The translations under genes and the position numbers were made by a program. Positions 26,835-37,000 of a DNA stretch of 64,000 nt are shown here, in pieces (position 1 is the first letter of the stretch; the number at the start of each line of letters is the position of its first letter). The stretch spans positions 1-64,000 of the forward strand of contig JAQTUW010000009.1 of assembly GCA_028707085.1 (NCBI GenBank), read 5' to 3'. The notes below the pieces were generated by a model. That model searched no databases. It worked only from the letters and a program-made list of their open reading frames with translations, and was not told the DNA's origin. This DNA is from Methylococcales bacterium. Its GTDB lineage: Bacteria; Pseudomonadota; Gammaproteobacteria; Methylococcales; Methylomonadaceae.

Positions 26835-28841
26835 TTATTCCAGCATGGCTTTTAGTTGCGCCAGACTGGCCTTGCCGCGCTGCTTGATCTCTTCCGGCGG
26901 CAACTGTTTCCGGTTGATCCATTCCAGATCGTCTTCCGGCAATTCGTTCAAAAACCGGCTGGGCTCGCATTCGCTCAGTTCGCCGTAACGCTTGCGGTGC
27001 GTGCAATAGCTGAAGGTCAGGGTTTGTCGGGCGCGGGTGATGCCGACGTAGGCCAGTCGCCGCTCTTCCTCGATATTGTCCGTTTCGATGCTGTTCTGAT
27101 GCGGTAACAGATTTTCTTCCATGCCGATCAGGAACACATGCGGAAACTCCAGGCCCTTGGCTGCATGCAGCGTCATCAGGCTGACCTGGTCGCCTGCCTC
27201 CTGTTCCTGATTGCGATCCAGAATATCCAGCAGCATCACCCGGCTGATCACATCGGCCAGGGATTTGCTTTCGCCCTGATCATTGCCGGCGATGCGTTGC
27301 AGCCAGTCTATCAATTCATAAACGTTTTTCAGTTTGCGATCGGCAGAGGCGGAAGTCTTGCTGTTTTCATTCAGCCATTGCGGATAATTGATGTCGTCGA
27401 TCAGCTTGTGAATGGTGGGAAAGGTATCCGCGCCTGATATTTTGAGAGCGGTTTCATTCATCCAGCCGCAGAACTTGCCCAGACGTTGCACCGATTTTTC
27501 GGAGAGCCTTTGCTGCAGGCCCAGTTCGGAACAGGCGGCGAACAGGCTGACATGCCGCTCGTTGGCGTAGGCGCTCAGCTTTTCCAGGGTGTTTGGGCCT
27601 ATCTCCCGGCGCGGGGTGTTGATGATTCGCAAAAAGGCGGCGTCATCGCCGGGGTTGACCAGTAATCGCAAATAGGCCAGTACGTCCTTGATTTCGGCAT
27701 AGGCAAAAAATGAAGTGCTGCCGCTGATAAAATACGGCACATTGTTTTCCCGCAATTCCCGCTCGAACAGCCGCGACTGATGGTTGCCCCGGTACAGTAT
27801 CGCGTAGTCGCCGTAGCTGCCGCCGGTCTTGAAGCGGTGGTGAACAATCTCGGCGGTGATCTGTTTGGCTTCGGCGATATCGTTTTTGTGGCTCAGCACC
27901 CGCAACGGGTCGCCAAAACCCAGTTCGCTCCACAATTTTTTTTCAAAGACATGCGGATTATTGGCGATCAACTGATTGGCGACCTTCAGGATGCGTCCGG
28001 CGGAACGATAGTTTTGTTCCAGTTTAATGATTTGCAGCCGGGGATAATCCTTTTGCAACTGGCCGAGATTTTCCGGTTGCGCGCCGCGCCAGGCATAAAT
28101 GGACTGATCGTCGTCGCCGACCACGGTAAACCGCCCCAGATTGCCGGCCAGAGCCTTGACCAGTTGATACTGGGTAATATTGGTATCCTGGTATTCATCC
28201 ACCAGCAGATAGCGTATCCTGTTCTGCCATTTTTCCAGAATATCGGCATGCTGTTGAAAAAGCACCACCGGCAGCAGGATCAAATCATCGAAATCCACGG
28301 CATTATAGGCTTTAAGGCTGCGGTTAAAATGCTGATAAAGCACGGCTGCTGCGACGGTTTCGGCGTCATCGGCAAGATTTAAAGCCTGTTCCGGATTGAT
28401 AAAGGCGTTCTTCCATTGTCCGATCCGATGGTTATAACTTTCGACGGCGTCGATGTCGCAGCCATCTACTCCGTGGCCAGTCAGTTGTCGTAACAGGCTC
28501 AGTTTGTCCTGCTCGTCAAATAGGGTGATCGCGGCTTTGTAGCCCAGCGTTTTGTGTTCCCGGCGTAAAATTTCCAGCCCCAGCGAGTGGAAAGTGGAGA
28601 CGGTCAGTCCCCGGCTTTGCCGGTCGTCCAACAGGCGGCCGACCCGGGTCTTCATCTCTCTGGCCGCCTTGTTGGTGAAGGTCACGGCGGCAATGTGCCG
28701 GGCGGCGATACCCTGCTGCACCAGATAGGCGATTTTCTCGGTAATGACCCGCGTCTTGCCGCTACCCGCACCGGCCAGCACCAGCAAGGGGCGGTCGATG
28801 GTTTTTACGGCGGACATCTGCTGGGGGTTGAGTTTACTCAT
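26835..28841 (-). CDS. rep: ATP-dependent DNA helicase Rep
   Basis: A superfamily 1A 3'-5' helicase of 668 residues. MSKLNPQQMSAVKTIDRPLL is the Rep-type opening, with Walker A LAGAGSGKTRVITEK (residues 22-36), Walker B VDEYQDTN, motif III GDDDQSIYAWRGAQPEN, motif IV LEQNYRS and motif V VSLMTLHAAKGLEFPHVF. Rep helps forks past protein roadblocks. The length and start distinguish it from UvrD (about 720). It stands alone between convergent degQ and divergent 28990. Confidence 0.94.
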   Translation of the reverse strand: MSKLNPQQMSAVKTIDRPLLVLAGAGSGKTRVITEKIAYLVQQGIAARHIAAVTFTNKAAREMKTRVGRLLDDRQSRGLTVSTFHSLGLEILRREHKTLGYKAAITLFDEQDKLSLLRQLTGHGVDGCDIDAVESYNHRIGQWKNAFINPEQALNLADDAETVAAAVLYQHFNRSLKAYNAVDFDDLILLPVVLFQQHADILEKWQNRIRYLLVDEYQDTNITQYQLVKALAGNLGRFTVVGDDDQSIYAWRGAQPENLGQLQKDYPRLQIIKLEQNYRSAGRILKVANQLIANNPHVFEKKLWSELGFGDPLRVLSHKNDIAEAKQITAEIVHHRFKTGGSYGDYAILYRGNHQSRLFERELRENNVPYFISGSTSFFAYAEIKDVLAYLRLLVNPGDDAAFLRIINTPRREIGPNTLEKLSAYANERHVSLFAACSELGLQQRLSEKSVQRLGKFCGWMNETALKISGADTFPTIHKLIDDINYPQWLNENSKTSASADRKLKNVYELIDWLQRIAGNDQGESKSLADVISRVMLLDILDRNQEQEAGDQVSLMTLHAAKGLEFPHVFLIGMEENLLPHQNSIETDNIEEERRLAYVGITRARQTLTFSYCTHRKRYGELSECEPSRFLNELPEDDLEWINRKQLPPEEIKQRGKASLAQLKAMLE

Positions 28842-28989
28842 GAACAGGCCCGGCAGCGACCGGCCGGGAAAGCAATGAGCGGGAACGAAAGCGAAAAATG
28901 CGATATAAATTCACGGTAACTATTCAAATGGGTGTGCATGCTCTTGGTAGAATGACCGGGCAGTGAGCCACCAATCCGCGGAGTCAAGA

Positions 28990-30114
28990 GTGTTTCCAGT
29001 TCCACAAATCAAGTTCGGCAAATGCCGGCTGTTGCCGGTGTTCCTGCTGGTCTGTTTTAACGTTCGCGCCGAAATTCCGGCTCTGTTCCGGCCTGTGCAT
29101 GCGCTGACGGCCGGCGATCTGGCTGTGATCGTCAACGACGAAGACCCGCTGAGCCGACAAATCGCCGACTATTACCAGCAAAAACGCCACATACCGGCCG
29201 AACAGATCGTGCATATCCGCTTTTCACCGGATAGGGCTATTCTATCAAAACTCGAGTTCCAGCATCTTAAACAGCAGGTGGACGCCCTGACGCCCGAACA
29301 TGTGCAGGCTTTCGCGCTAACCTGGATACAACCGTTCCGGGTGGAATGCATGTCCATCACCACCGCTTTCGCCATCGGCTTTGATCCGGCGTTCTGCGCC
29401 ACGCCCTGCCGGCAAACCCGCAAAAGCCCCTACTACGCCTCCGAAACCGCGCGGCCCTATAAAAGTTTCGGCTGGCGGCCCACCATGATGTTGGCGGGGC
29501 AAAATTTTGAAGAAGTAAAAAAACTGATCGATACCGGCGTTGCCGCGGATTATTCCCAGCCCAAAGGCACGGCCTATCTGCTGAAAACAGCGGATAAGGC
29601 CCGTAGTTCCAGAGCCGCGGCGTTTCCGGACATTGCCGGAAAATTCAAAAACTTTTGGCCGGTCGAATACTTGCAGCAGGATTATATAGCGGGCAAACAG
29701 GATGTGATGTTTTACTTTACCGGCCTGACCCGGGTTCCTCACCTGGCGGAAAATCATTACCTGCCGGGCGCGGTTGCCGATCATCTGACCTCGACCGGCG
29801 GGGTAATGTCCGGCACAGACCAGATGAATGTTCTGGAATGGCTGAATGCCGGGGTAACCGCCAGCTATGGGGCAGTCATCGAGCCTTGTAATTTTCCGGC
29901 CAAATTTTCCAATCCCGGCTTGCTGATGTACTTTTATCTGCGTGGCAGCAGCGTGCTGGAAGCCTACTGGAAAAGTGTGGCCGAGCCGGGGCAGGGCGTT
30001 TTTGTCGGCGAACCGCTGGCTAAACCCTTTGCTTATCCGCCGCGCACGCCCCCGGAAATGCCGGCCATTTCAATCCCGGATCACCAATTGCCCATGCCCC
30101 AGTTGCCGAAATAG
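28990..30114 (+). CDS. TIGR03790-like secreted protein
   Basis: The GTG at 28990 is preferred because a GGAG site lies 6 bases upstream and it starts a clear signal peptide (about 27 residues, ending VRA); a GTG at 28963 is the alternative. The 374-residue product has the family run LAVIVNDEDPLSRQIADYYQ, AEQIVHIRF, CMSITTAFAIGF and VADHLTSTGGVMSG. The family is found mostly in gammaproteobacteria and its function is unknown. Two cysteine pairs (FDPAFCATPC) may form disulfides in the periplasm. It overlaps the nitroreductase tail to tail by 34 bases. Confidence 0.72.
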   Translation: MFPVPQIKFGKCRLLPVFLLVCFNVRAEIPALFRPVHALTAGDLAVIVNDEDPLSRQIADYYQQKRHIPAEQIVHIRFSPDRAILSKLEFQHLKQQVDALTPEHVQAFALTWIQPFRVECMSITTAFAIGFDPAFCATPCRQTRKSPYYASETARPYKSFGWRPTMMLAGQNFEEVKKLIDTGVAADYSQPKGTAYLLKTADKARSSRAAAFPDIAGKFKNFWPVEYLQQDYIAGKQDVMFYFTGLTRVPHLAENHYLPGAVADHLTSTGGVMSGTDQMNVLEWLNAGVTASYGAVIEPCNFPAKFSNPGLLMYFYLRGSSVLEAYWKSVAEPGQGVFVGEPLAKPFAYPPRTPPEMPAISIPDHQLPMPQLPK

Positions 30115-30683
30115 AATCTGTCCGGCAATTCCGCGCGGCTGCGCGGCCCCTGTTCCGCATCCTGAAAATCCTGATTCAGCGTGGCGGCCTCGGCCTGATA
30201 GCCGACTGCGATCATCGCCATCGGCGTGCAGTCCTCCGGCAGGCCGAAAACCTGCCGGGCCCGGGCGGCGTCGAAGCCGCCCATCTGGTGGCAGATCAGC
30301 CCCAGGGCGTTTGCCTGCAGGCAAAGGCTGAGCGCCGCCGCGCCGGTGTCGTACATGGCCCAGCGATTCGGCTGACTGTTATGGTTAAAATTGGCCATCG
30401 CCGCAGATAGCACCAGCAGCGGTGCGTTTTTTGCCCACAGTTTGTTCTTTTCCGCAAGCAGGCCAAAGGCGTTTTGCCAAGCCGTTGCATCGGTGGTTTT
30501 GTTGCAGACGATAAACCGCCAGGGCTGGTCGTTAAAACAGGATGGCGCCCAGCGCGCCGCCTCCAGCAAGGCGATGATGTCGGCCTGGCTGACCGGCAAA
30601 TCGGCATTAAACGCCCTGGGGCTCCAGCGACTGGCGAGAAGGTCATGAATTTTTGTGCGGGTTATTGCTGGTTTGGTCTGCAT
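30081..30683 (-). CDS. Nitroreductase-family protein
   Basis: The 200-residue FMN-dependent oxidoreductase shows LASRWSPRAFNADLPVSQAD, the FMN phosphate region, ARWAPSCFNDQPWRFIV, and LCLQANALGLICHQMGGFD near the dimer interface. The natural electron acceptor is unknown; quinones and nitroaromatics are typical test substrates of the family. The last 11 codons overlap the end of the convergent gene at 28990-30114, so they are constrained on both strands. Confidence 0.85.
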   Translation of the reverse strand: MQTKPAITRTKIHDLLASRWSPRAFNADLPVSQADIIALLEAARWAPSCFNDQPWRFIVCNKTTDATAWQNAFGLLAEKNKLWAKNAPLLVLSAAMANFNHNSQPNRWAMYDTGAAALSLCLQANALGLICHQMGGFDAARARQVFGLPEDCTPMAMIAVGYQAEAATLNQDFQDAEQGPRSRAELPDRFYFGNWGMGNW

Positions 30684-30806
30684 GGTTGCGCTCCGCTTGG
30701 GTGAGGGATCCAGTTTAACAAATAATGGAAAATTTTCCGCGCCGGGGACGTTGCAAAAGACTGACAGTACCAGCCCGAATCCCGTCCTGGCTGGTAGCAG
30801 AACCCC

Positions 30807-31411
30807 TTACATCACCAGTCCTTCCACATGCGTACTCACGCCGACAATACTCACCGGTGCGGCGGTAATGTCATAAGGCGCCAGGCCGCCGCTGTTAGCC
30901 AGCGGCGAGACCACTTCCTTAAAGGCGCTGCCGTCGTAAGAAAACAGATTGCTGTGGCCGCCAACATCAACCGTCATATACAGCGTGTTGCCCACGGCAG
31001 TCGCCACTCAGGGTCAGGTCGCTTAGGGCAATGCCATTGGTAAGGTGGTTGCCGGTAACAGTCAACACACCGCTGGCGGCATTGTAGATGACGGATCTGA
31101 TGGCCGGTGCGGTCACGCCGCCGACAATCAGGCTTTGTGGGTGCCGATGGCCCTGCCGCCGCTGTCCCAGTTGGCGGTCGCCGACAGGTTGTAGGCTGTG
31201 CCGCCATCGTTGGCCTGGTTGCCGTTCTTGTTGAGCAGGCCATCGATAGCCAACTGATCGGCGGCGGACAGTTTGATTTGTACATGGCTGCTGCTCGGGG
31301 CGCCGGTCAGGGTGAAATCGCTGACGGTGTAGCCGCTACGGGTCAGGGTGATGCCGCTGCCGGGAGTTTGGGCGTTCTGATACAGAAAAAGCGCTGGCTT
31401 GCGTACGGCTA
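30807..31411 (-). pseudogene. Decayed beta-strand-repeat (Ig/adhesin-like) gene fragment
   Basis: Three minus-strand pieces in different frames join up. The first is about 31380-31140: GSGITLTRSGYTVSDFTLTG, then QIKLSAADQLAIDGLLNKNG, then AYNLSATANWDSGGRAIG. The second is about 31140-31000: SLIVGGVTAPAIRSVIYN, then GVLTVTGNHLTNGIALSDLT. The third is 31007-30807: GNTLYMTVDVGGHSNLFSYD, running to a stop. The repeated strand-turn pattern and Asp/Gly/Thr richness are those of large repeat-containing surface proteins. Frameshifts near 31138 and 31005 and the missing start show it is dead. Confidence 0.6.
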
Positions 31412-31537
31412 GCTCAACAGATTGCCAAAATTATTGAATGGAAAGAAATCCGCCAAACCGATAGGGAGTCTCCATGTACTATAGGCAGCCGATAGCAGAC
31501 ATGCCGGTAGTGCCGTTTCAGGCCGGCGCCCCCGCAA

Positions 31538-32059
31538 TTACCGCCAGTCCGCCGTTTTCTGCTCGACCTGCAACACTGCCCGGTTTAGTACCTGTAACTG
31601 TTTTTCTTCGGAAATCTGCAGGCATAGCGTGTAAAAAATCGGCATCCACAATGGATTGACCAGCAGGGCCCCCAGTATGCTTTTAATAGTCCGCTTCAGA
31701 TTTTTTAAAGGGTTAAAGCCTTCGGTAAGGGTGTGGGTGGGATATTGCGCAAATACGTCCAGAATGGGATTCAGGCTCGAAAAATCATAGCCTTCCATCA
31801 GGCTCATGGCGGATTGCAGCTTTTTCTGGGTGGCGTGAAAATTCAGCCGGGCGCGGCAGACGGAAACTGCGAAGGCCAGCGCCATCAACGGCAGCAGGAT
31901 GTGGGGCGGGGCGACGGGAGCAAAGATGGGAGCCATTAACACCAGGCCGTAGCCCAGCATCAGCATGTCTTCGCCGCGTTCGACATCCTTGTCGACGCCT
32001 CGGACGATGGACGCGACGGGATGGCCGGGTGTATCGAGATAAGCATGGGACTGGAGCAT
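31538..32059 (-). CDS. Unassigned membrane protein
   Basis: A 173-residue protein not recognised as a named family. A good GGAGG ribosome site precedes the ATG. Two closely spaced hydrophobic segments (about residues 32-70) follow a charged N-terminus with VDKDVERGEDML. The middle (ATQKKLQSAMSLMEGYDFSS) is amphipathic, and another hydrophobic stretch comes at about 128-148 (ILGALLVNPLWMPIFYTLCL). It lies between pseudogene debris and another unassigned membrane gene. No function is proposed. Confidence 0.6.
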   Translation of the reverse strand: MLQSHAYLDTPGHPVASIVRGVDKDVERGEDMLMLGYGLVLMAPIFAPVAPPHILLPLMALAFAVSVCRARLNFHATQKKLQSAMSLMEGYDFSSLNPILDVFAQYPTHTLTEGFNPLKNLKRTIKSILGALLVNPLWMPIFYTLCLQISEEKQLQVLNRAVLQVEQKTADWR

Positions 32060-32206
32060 GGTAAACCTCCGCTATCGTTTGCTTGAGTGGCAACAGGCCT
32101 GTCATTCTTCCCTTTAAATCCAAAAAGTCAAGTTTGAATGCATGGGAGTCAAAAAATTATTTCGATACCCTCAGCCTGTCCGTAACGGCGGCCATTCCGG
32201 CGGCTG

Positions 32207-32719
32207 TCACAGATCCATGAACAGCATGGGCAGGCCATAGGTTAAAATAAAATAGCTCAAGGCCAGGGTGACGCTTCTGGACAAGGGGTAAGCAAAAAAT
32301 CGGCGGATAATATAGCTGACGATAGCGATGTACCAGACTACTAACAGCACACCTATGGATATGGAGATTTCTTCGCGATCCGGCCAGTGATTTCTGACCA
32401 TGATATAGTCCAGCGTTTCGGCGGCGATTGCCAGGGTCATGATAAAGTTTTCGCAGACGAAAATCGAAGTGAATAACTGATGCAGCAAGCCCGGTTTTTT
32501 AATGACCAGCAGCAGCGTGGAAATACTGGAAAACGCCATGAAAGTGCGCAATAGCACTTCCAGCGTGCCATCCGCGGGATCGGCTATCAGGCTTTCGACG
32601 ACGATGCCGGAAGTCAGATAAAACGCCAGGACTTTCCACATGAAGGATCGGGTCGGCCTTAAATCGGCAGGGTTTTTGTTGAACCAGCAGGAAGCAAGAT
32701 AATTAAGCAGTAAGCGCAT
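32207..32719 (-). CDS. Unassigned multi-pass membrane protein
   Basis: The ATG at 32719 (MRLLLNYLASCWFNKNPADL) gives 170 residues with about five hydrophobic segments. The open frame extends to 32866, but that part is basic and unlike a membrane protein start. FMWKVLAFYLTSGIVVESLI and AYPLSRSVTLALSYFILTYG are the clearest helices. The arrangement suggests a small integral membrane protein of the Yip1-like or DUF type; this is a guess. It is divergent from hypA. Confidence 0.55.
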   Translation of the reverse strand: MRLLLNYLASCWFNKNPADLRPTRSFMWKVLAFYLTSGIVVESLIADPADGTLEVLLRTFMAFSSISTLLLVIKKPGLLHQLFTSIFVCENFIMTLAIAAETLDYIMVRNHWPDREEISISIGVLLVVWYIAIVSYIIRRFFAYPLSRSVTLALSYFILTYGLPMLFMDL

Positions 32720-32889
32720 GACGGAAAATGGTGAACCCGGTATTTTATGGAAGGAATTGTGCAAATTATAGCACTGCCGCCGTAGTCGGGTTGATGGCAT
32801 GAAATTGGCGCGCAATTTGCTTATAATTCTCGTGCAAAACAGTTTAAACTCGAATAAAAAACTCACGGCCGTTGGGGGCGCCGTCAGCC

Positions 32890-33231
32890 ATGCATGAAAT
32901 GTCGCTGTGCGAAAGTGTGTTGCAGGTGCTGGAACAGCAAGCGCAGCTTCAGCAGTTCAGCCGGATTAAAACCGTCTGGCTGGAAGTGGGAGCCTTGTCC
33001 GCAGTGGAACCGGAAGCGTTACGCTTCTGTTTCGGCAGCGTGGCGCAGGGCACGCTGGCCGATCAGGCCCGGCTGGAGATCATCGAGATTCCCGGTCTGG
33101 CTGAATGCGCGGCCTGTACGGCGCGGGTGGCCGTACAGCAGTTATATGATGTCTGCCCGAATTGCGGCAGTTTTCAATTACGGATTATCGATGGCGATCA
33201 AATGCGAATCAAGGAACTGGAGGTTGAGTAA
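32890..33231 (+). CDS. hypA: Hydrogenase nickel-incorporation protein HypA
   Basis: A zinc- and nickel-binding chaperone that hands nickel to [NiFe]-hydrogenase with HypB. The ATG at 32890 gives [17 protein letters not shown], placing the essential His2 directly after Met as required for nickel binding; the in-frame ATG at 32872 would hide it. Zinc ligands are C73, C76 (CAAC) and C89, C92 (CPNC). 113 residues, standard. The stop overlaps the hypB start by one base. Confidence 0.95.
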   Translation: MHEMSLCESVLQVLEQQAQLQQFSRIKTVWLEVGALSAVEPEALRFCFGSVAQGTLADQARLEIIEIPGLAECAACTARVAVQQLYDVCPNCGSFQLRIIDGDQMRIKELEVE

Positions 33232-34016
33232 TGTGCGGAGTATGCGGTTGCGGACAGGATCATGCTCACGATGAGCAGCATGAACACCAACATCATGATC
33301 ATCAACCGGCCGGACATAGTCATGCGCCAGGGTTGAGTCCGTCGAGGATGGTGCGTATAGAGCAGGACATTCTGGCGAAGAATAATCTTTATGCGGCCGA
33401 TAACCGGCGTTATTTCGGCGAGCGCGGCATACTGGCCCTGAATCTGGTTTCCAGTCCGGGTTCGGGTAAAACCACTTTGCTGACGGAAACCATCGCCCGC
33501 CTGCGGGCCGATCTGCCGCTGGCGGTCATCGAGGGCGATCAGCAAACCAGCCGCGATGCGGAACGCATTCGCGCCGCAGGGGCGCCGGCGGTGCAGATCA
33601 ATACCGGCAAGGGCTGCCATCTGGACGCTCACCGGATCGGCCATGCCCTGCACAGTCTGGCGCTTGAGCCTGCCAGCGTGCTGTTCATCGAGAATGTCGG
33701 CAATCTGGTCTGCCCTTCGGCCTTCGATCTGGGTGAGGCGCATAAGGTGGTGATCCTTTCGGTGACGGAAGGCGAGGATAAGCCGCTCAAGTACCCCGAT
33801 ATGTTCCGGGCCGCCGATCTGATGATATTGAACAAGACCGATCTGCTGCCGTATCTGGAATTCGACAGCACACAGTGCATTGCTTATGCCAGACAGGTCA
33901 ATCCGCGGCTCAGGGTTTTGTGTTTGTCGGCAAAAACCGGGGAAGGCATGGATGACTGGCTGTGCTGGATCAAGGCGGCGCTGATGCTGCAGGGAATCGG
34001 CTATCCTTCGACATGA
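33231..34016 (+). CDS. hypB: Hydrogenase nickel-insertion GTPase HypB
   Basis: A 261-residue SIMIBI GTPase. It has the N-terminal high-affinity nickel site MCGVCGCG, then a His-rich store (about residues 11-31, [10 protein letters not shown]), the P-loop SSPGSGKTT (74-82), [13 protein letters not shown], and the metal residues in [14 protein letters not shown] hydrolysis drives nickel release to the hydrogenase. Only hypA accompanies it: hypCDEF and the hydrogenase subunits are not in the window. The next gene is on the other strand. Confidence 0.96.
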   Translation: MCGVCGCGQDHAHDEQHEHQHHDHQPAGHSHAPGLSPSRMVRIEQDILAKNNLYAADNRRYFGERGILALNLVSSPGSGKTTLLTETIARLRADLPLAVIEGDQQTSRDAERIRAAGAPAVQINTGKGCHLDAHRIGHALHSLALEPASVLFIENVGNLVCPSAFDLGEAHKVVILSVTEGEDKPLKYPDMFRAADLMILNKTDLLPYLEFDSTQCIAYARQVNPRLRVLCLSAKTGEGMDDWLCWIKAALMLQGIGYPST

Positions 34017-34042
34017 TGCTTGAACTGATTGATGCGGTGCGG

Positions 34043-37000
34043 CTATGTCCTGTTTGTCGCCCCGCGCCGGATGCGGCGGGAAAACCGGCCGTGAAAATAC
34101 AGTTGTAAACGGTTCAGATACAGATAAACCACCGGCGTGGTGTAAAGGGTGAGCATCTGGCTGAAAATCAGCCCGCCGACGATGGAAATGCCCAGCGGCG
34201 CACGCAGTTCCGCGCCATAACCGCCGATCAGCGCCAGCGGCAGGGCGCCGAACATCGCCGCCAGCGTGGTCATCATGATAGGTCTGAAACGCAGCATGCA
34301 GGCAGTGAAGATGGCCTGCCGGGCATCCATGCCCTGTTCGCGTTCGGCCTGCAGGGCAAAATCGATCATCATGATGGCGTTTTTCTTGACGATGCCGATC
34401 AGCAGGATGACGCCTATCAGGGCGATAATGCTGAATTCGGTTTTACAGGCCATCAGCGCCAGCAATGCGCCGACTCCGGCGGAGGGCAGAGTAGAGAGGA
34501 TGGTTAGCGGGTGGATATAGCTTTCGTACAGCACGCCCAGCACGATATAAATGCTCAGCAATGCCGCCAGTATCAGCCAGGGCTGGTTGCGCAACGATTC
34601 CTGAAAGGCTTTGGCCGTACCCTGAAAACTGCCCCTGATGGCTTCGGGCGCGCCGATTTCAGCCATGGTTTTGGCGATCAGCGCAGTGGCGGCGGACAGC
34701 GAAACGCCCGGCTTCAGATTAAAGGATAGGGTGGTGGTGGCGAACTGGCCCTGATGATTGACGCTTAAAGGCGCGTTGCCTGGTTCAAAACCGGCGATAG
34801 CGGACAGCGGCGTCTGACTGGCCGCCGCGCCACTGGTCGCGCCGGGTACGCTGATATACACCTGATTCAGCGCTTCCGGGCTTTGCCAGTATTCCGGCGC
34901 CAGTTCCATCACCACATGATACTGGTTCAGAGGGTTGTAGATCACCGAAATCTGCCGCTGGCCGAAAGCATCGTTCAGGCTGGTGTCTATCATGGCTTGG
35001 GTGACGCCGTAACGCAGGGCTCTCTCCCGATCCACCACCAGATCGATCTGCTGGCCCTTGTCCTGCTGATTGGTGTTCACATCGCTCAGTTCCGGCAGGG
35101 CGGACAGGGCGGACAGCACTTTGGGCGTCCATTTACGCAGCAGATCCAGATCGTCGCATTGCAGGGCAAAGTCATAGGCGCCAAAAGACGGGCGGCCGCC
35201 GATCCGCAGTTCGGATGCCGGATAAAGGCGCAGCTTGGCCCCCGGAATGCGGCCCAGATGCTCGCGCAGCCGCTCCATGACCTGATCGATGGGGTCGCGC
35301 TGGTCATGTGGTTTCAATACGATATAGATATTGCCGGCGTTGGCGCTGTTGGCGAAGCCGACCACATGGCTGACGGCCGGATCTTTTTGGATGATGTCGG
35401 CAAACTGGAACAGTTTTTTCTGCAGGACAAAGAACGATGAACCCTGATCGATCTGGATGCCGCCGTTTAATCTGCCGGCATCCTGTTCCGGAATAAAACC
35501 CTTGTCGATGATGGCGTACAAATAAATGTTCAGGCCTATGGTCGCCAGCAGAATCAGCAAGACCAGGCGGCCATGCCGCAAGCACCCGTTCAGGCTGCGT
35601 TCGTAAAAATCCTGCATCCATGCCAGCGCCACGCCGATGTTTTTATACACGCCGGCGTCATGACTTTTTTCCCGACCCAGCCAGCGGGCGCAGAGCATGG
35701 GGGTAGTGGAGAGGGAAATTAACAGCGACACCAGTACCGCTGCGGACAAGGTGACCGAAAACTCCCGGAAGAACCGGCCCACCACCCCGTCCATCAACAA
35801 AATGGGCAGAAAGACCGCAACCAGCGACAAGGTCATGGCCAGTACCGTAAAGCCGACTTCCCGGATGGCCAGCAGCGAGGCATTGAAAGGCGCGATGCCC
35901 CGTTCGATGTGGCGGCGGGTATTTTCCACCACCACAATGGCGTCGTCCACCACAAAGCCGGTGGAAATGGTCAGCGCCATCAGGGTTAGATTGTTGAGGC
36001 TGAAACCGCAAAAATACATGACCAGACAGGCACCGATCAGCGAAACCGGCACCGAGACCAATGGTATCAGCGTGGCGCGAATGTCCCGCAGAAACACCAG
36101 CACCACCAGGGTCACCAGCAAAATGGCGATCAGCAGGGTGTGTTCCACTTCCGTCACCGAGGCACGGATGGGCAGGGAGCGGTCAACCACGACCGAAAGC
36201 GCCATGCCGTCGGGGATCGAGGCTTTTAATTCCGGCAGCAGCGCCTTGACTTGATCGACGGTTTTAATGACATTGGCGGCAGGCTGTTTTCTGAGGATCA
36301 GCAACACCGATGGCTTGCCGTCTTTCAGGCCGATGTTGCGCAAATCCTCCACCGAATCGGTTACTTCGCCCAGATCGGCGATTTTTACTCCGGCGTTATT
36401 GCGGTAACTGACGAGCAGCGGCAAATAATCCGCGGCTTTGCGGGCCTGATCGTTGGCCTGAATCTGCCAGCGCTTTCCGCCGATTTCAATTACCCCTTTG
36501 GGGCGGTTGACATTGGTCTGATTGATGGTGTTCCTGACATCTTCCAGGCCGATGCCGTATTTGCTCAAGGCGTTGGGATTGAGTTCCATGCGCACCGCCG
36601 GCAATGCTGCGCCGCCGACCTGAACCTGGCCTATGCCGGGCATCTGTAAAATTTTCTGGGCCAGAATGGTCGATGCCGCATCGTACATTTGCCCACGGTC
36701 GTAGCTGTCGGAAGTCAGGGCCAGAATCAGAATCGGCGAATCGGCCGGATTATCCCGGCGGTAACTGGGACGGCCGGGCAGGCCGGTCGGCAGCAGGCTG
36801 GCGGCGGCGTTAATGGCGGCCTGCACTTCGCGGCCTGCGCCGAATACGTCCTTGTTCAGATCGAATTGCAGGGTAATCCGGGTTGAGCCCAGGGTGCTGG
36901 TCGAGGTCATTTCGTTCAGGCCGGCAATCCGCCCTAGCGAGCGTTCCAGCGGCGTGGCGACCGTCGCCGCCATGGTTTCCGGGCTGGCCCCGGGCAGTGC

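Noticed and set aside
31474-31659. 61-codon plus-strand frame
   Set aside because: It overlaps the end of a better-supported minus-strand membrane gene and has no family features.
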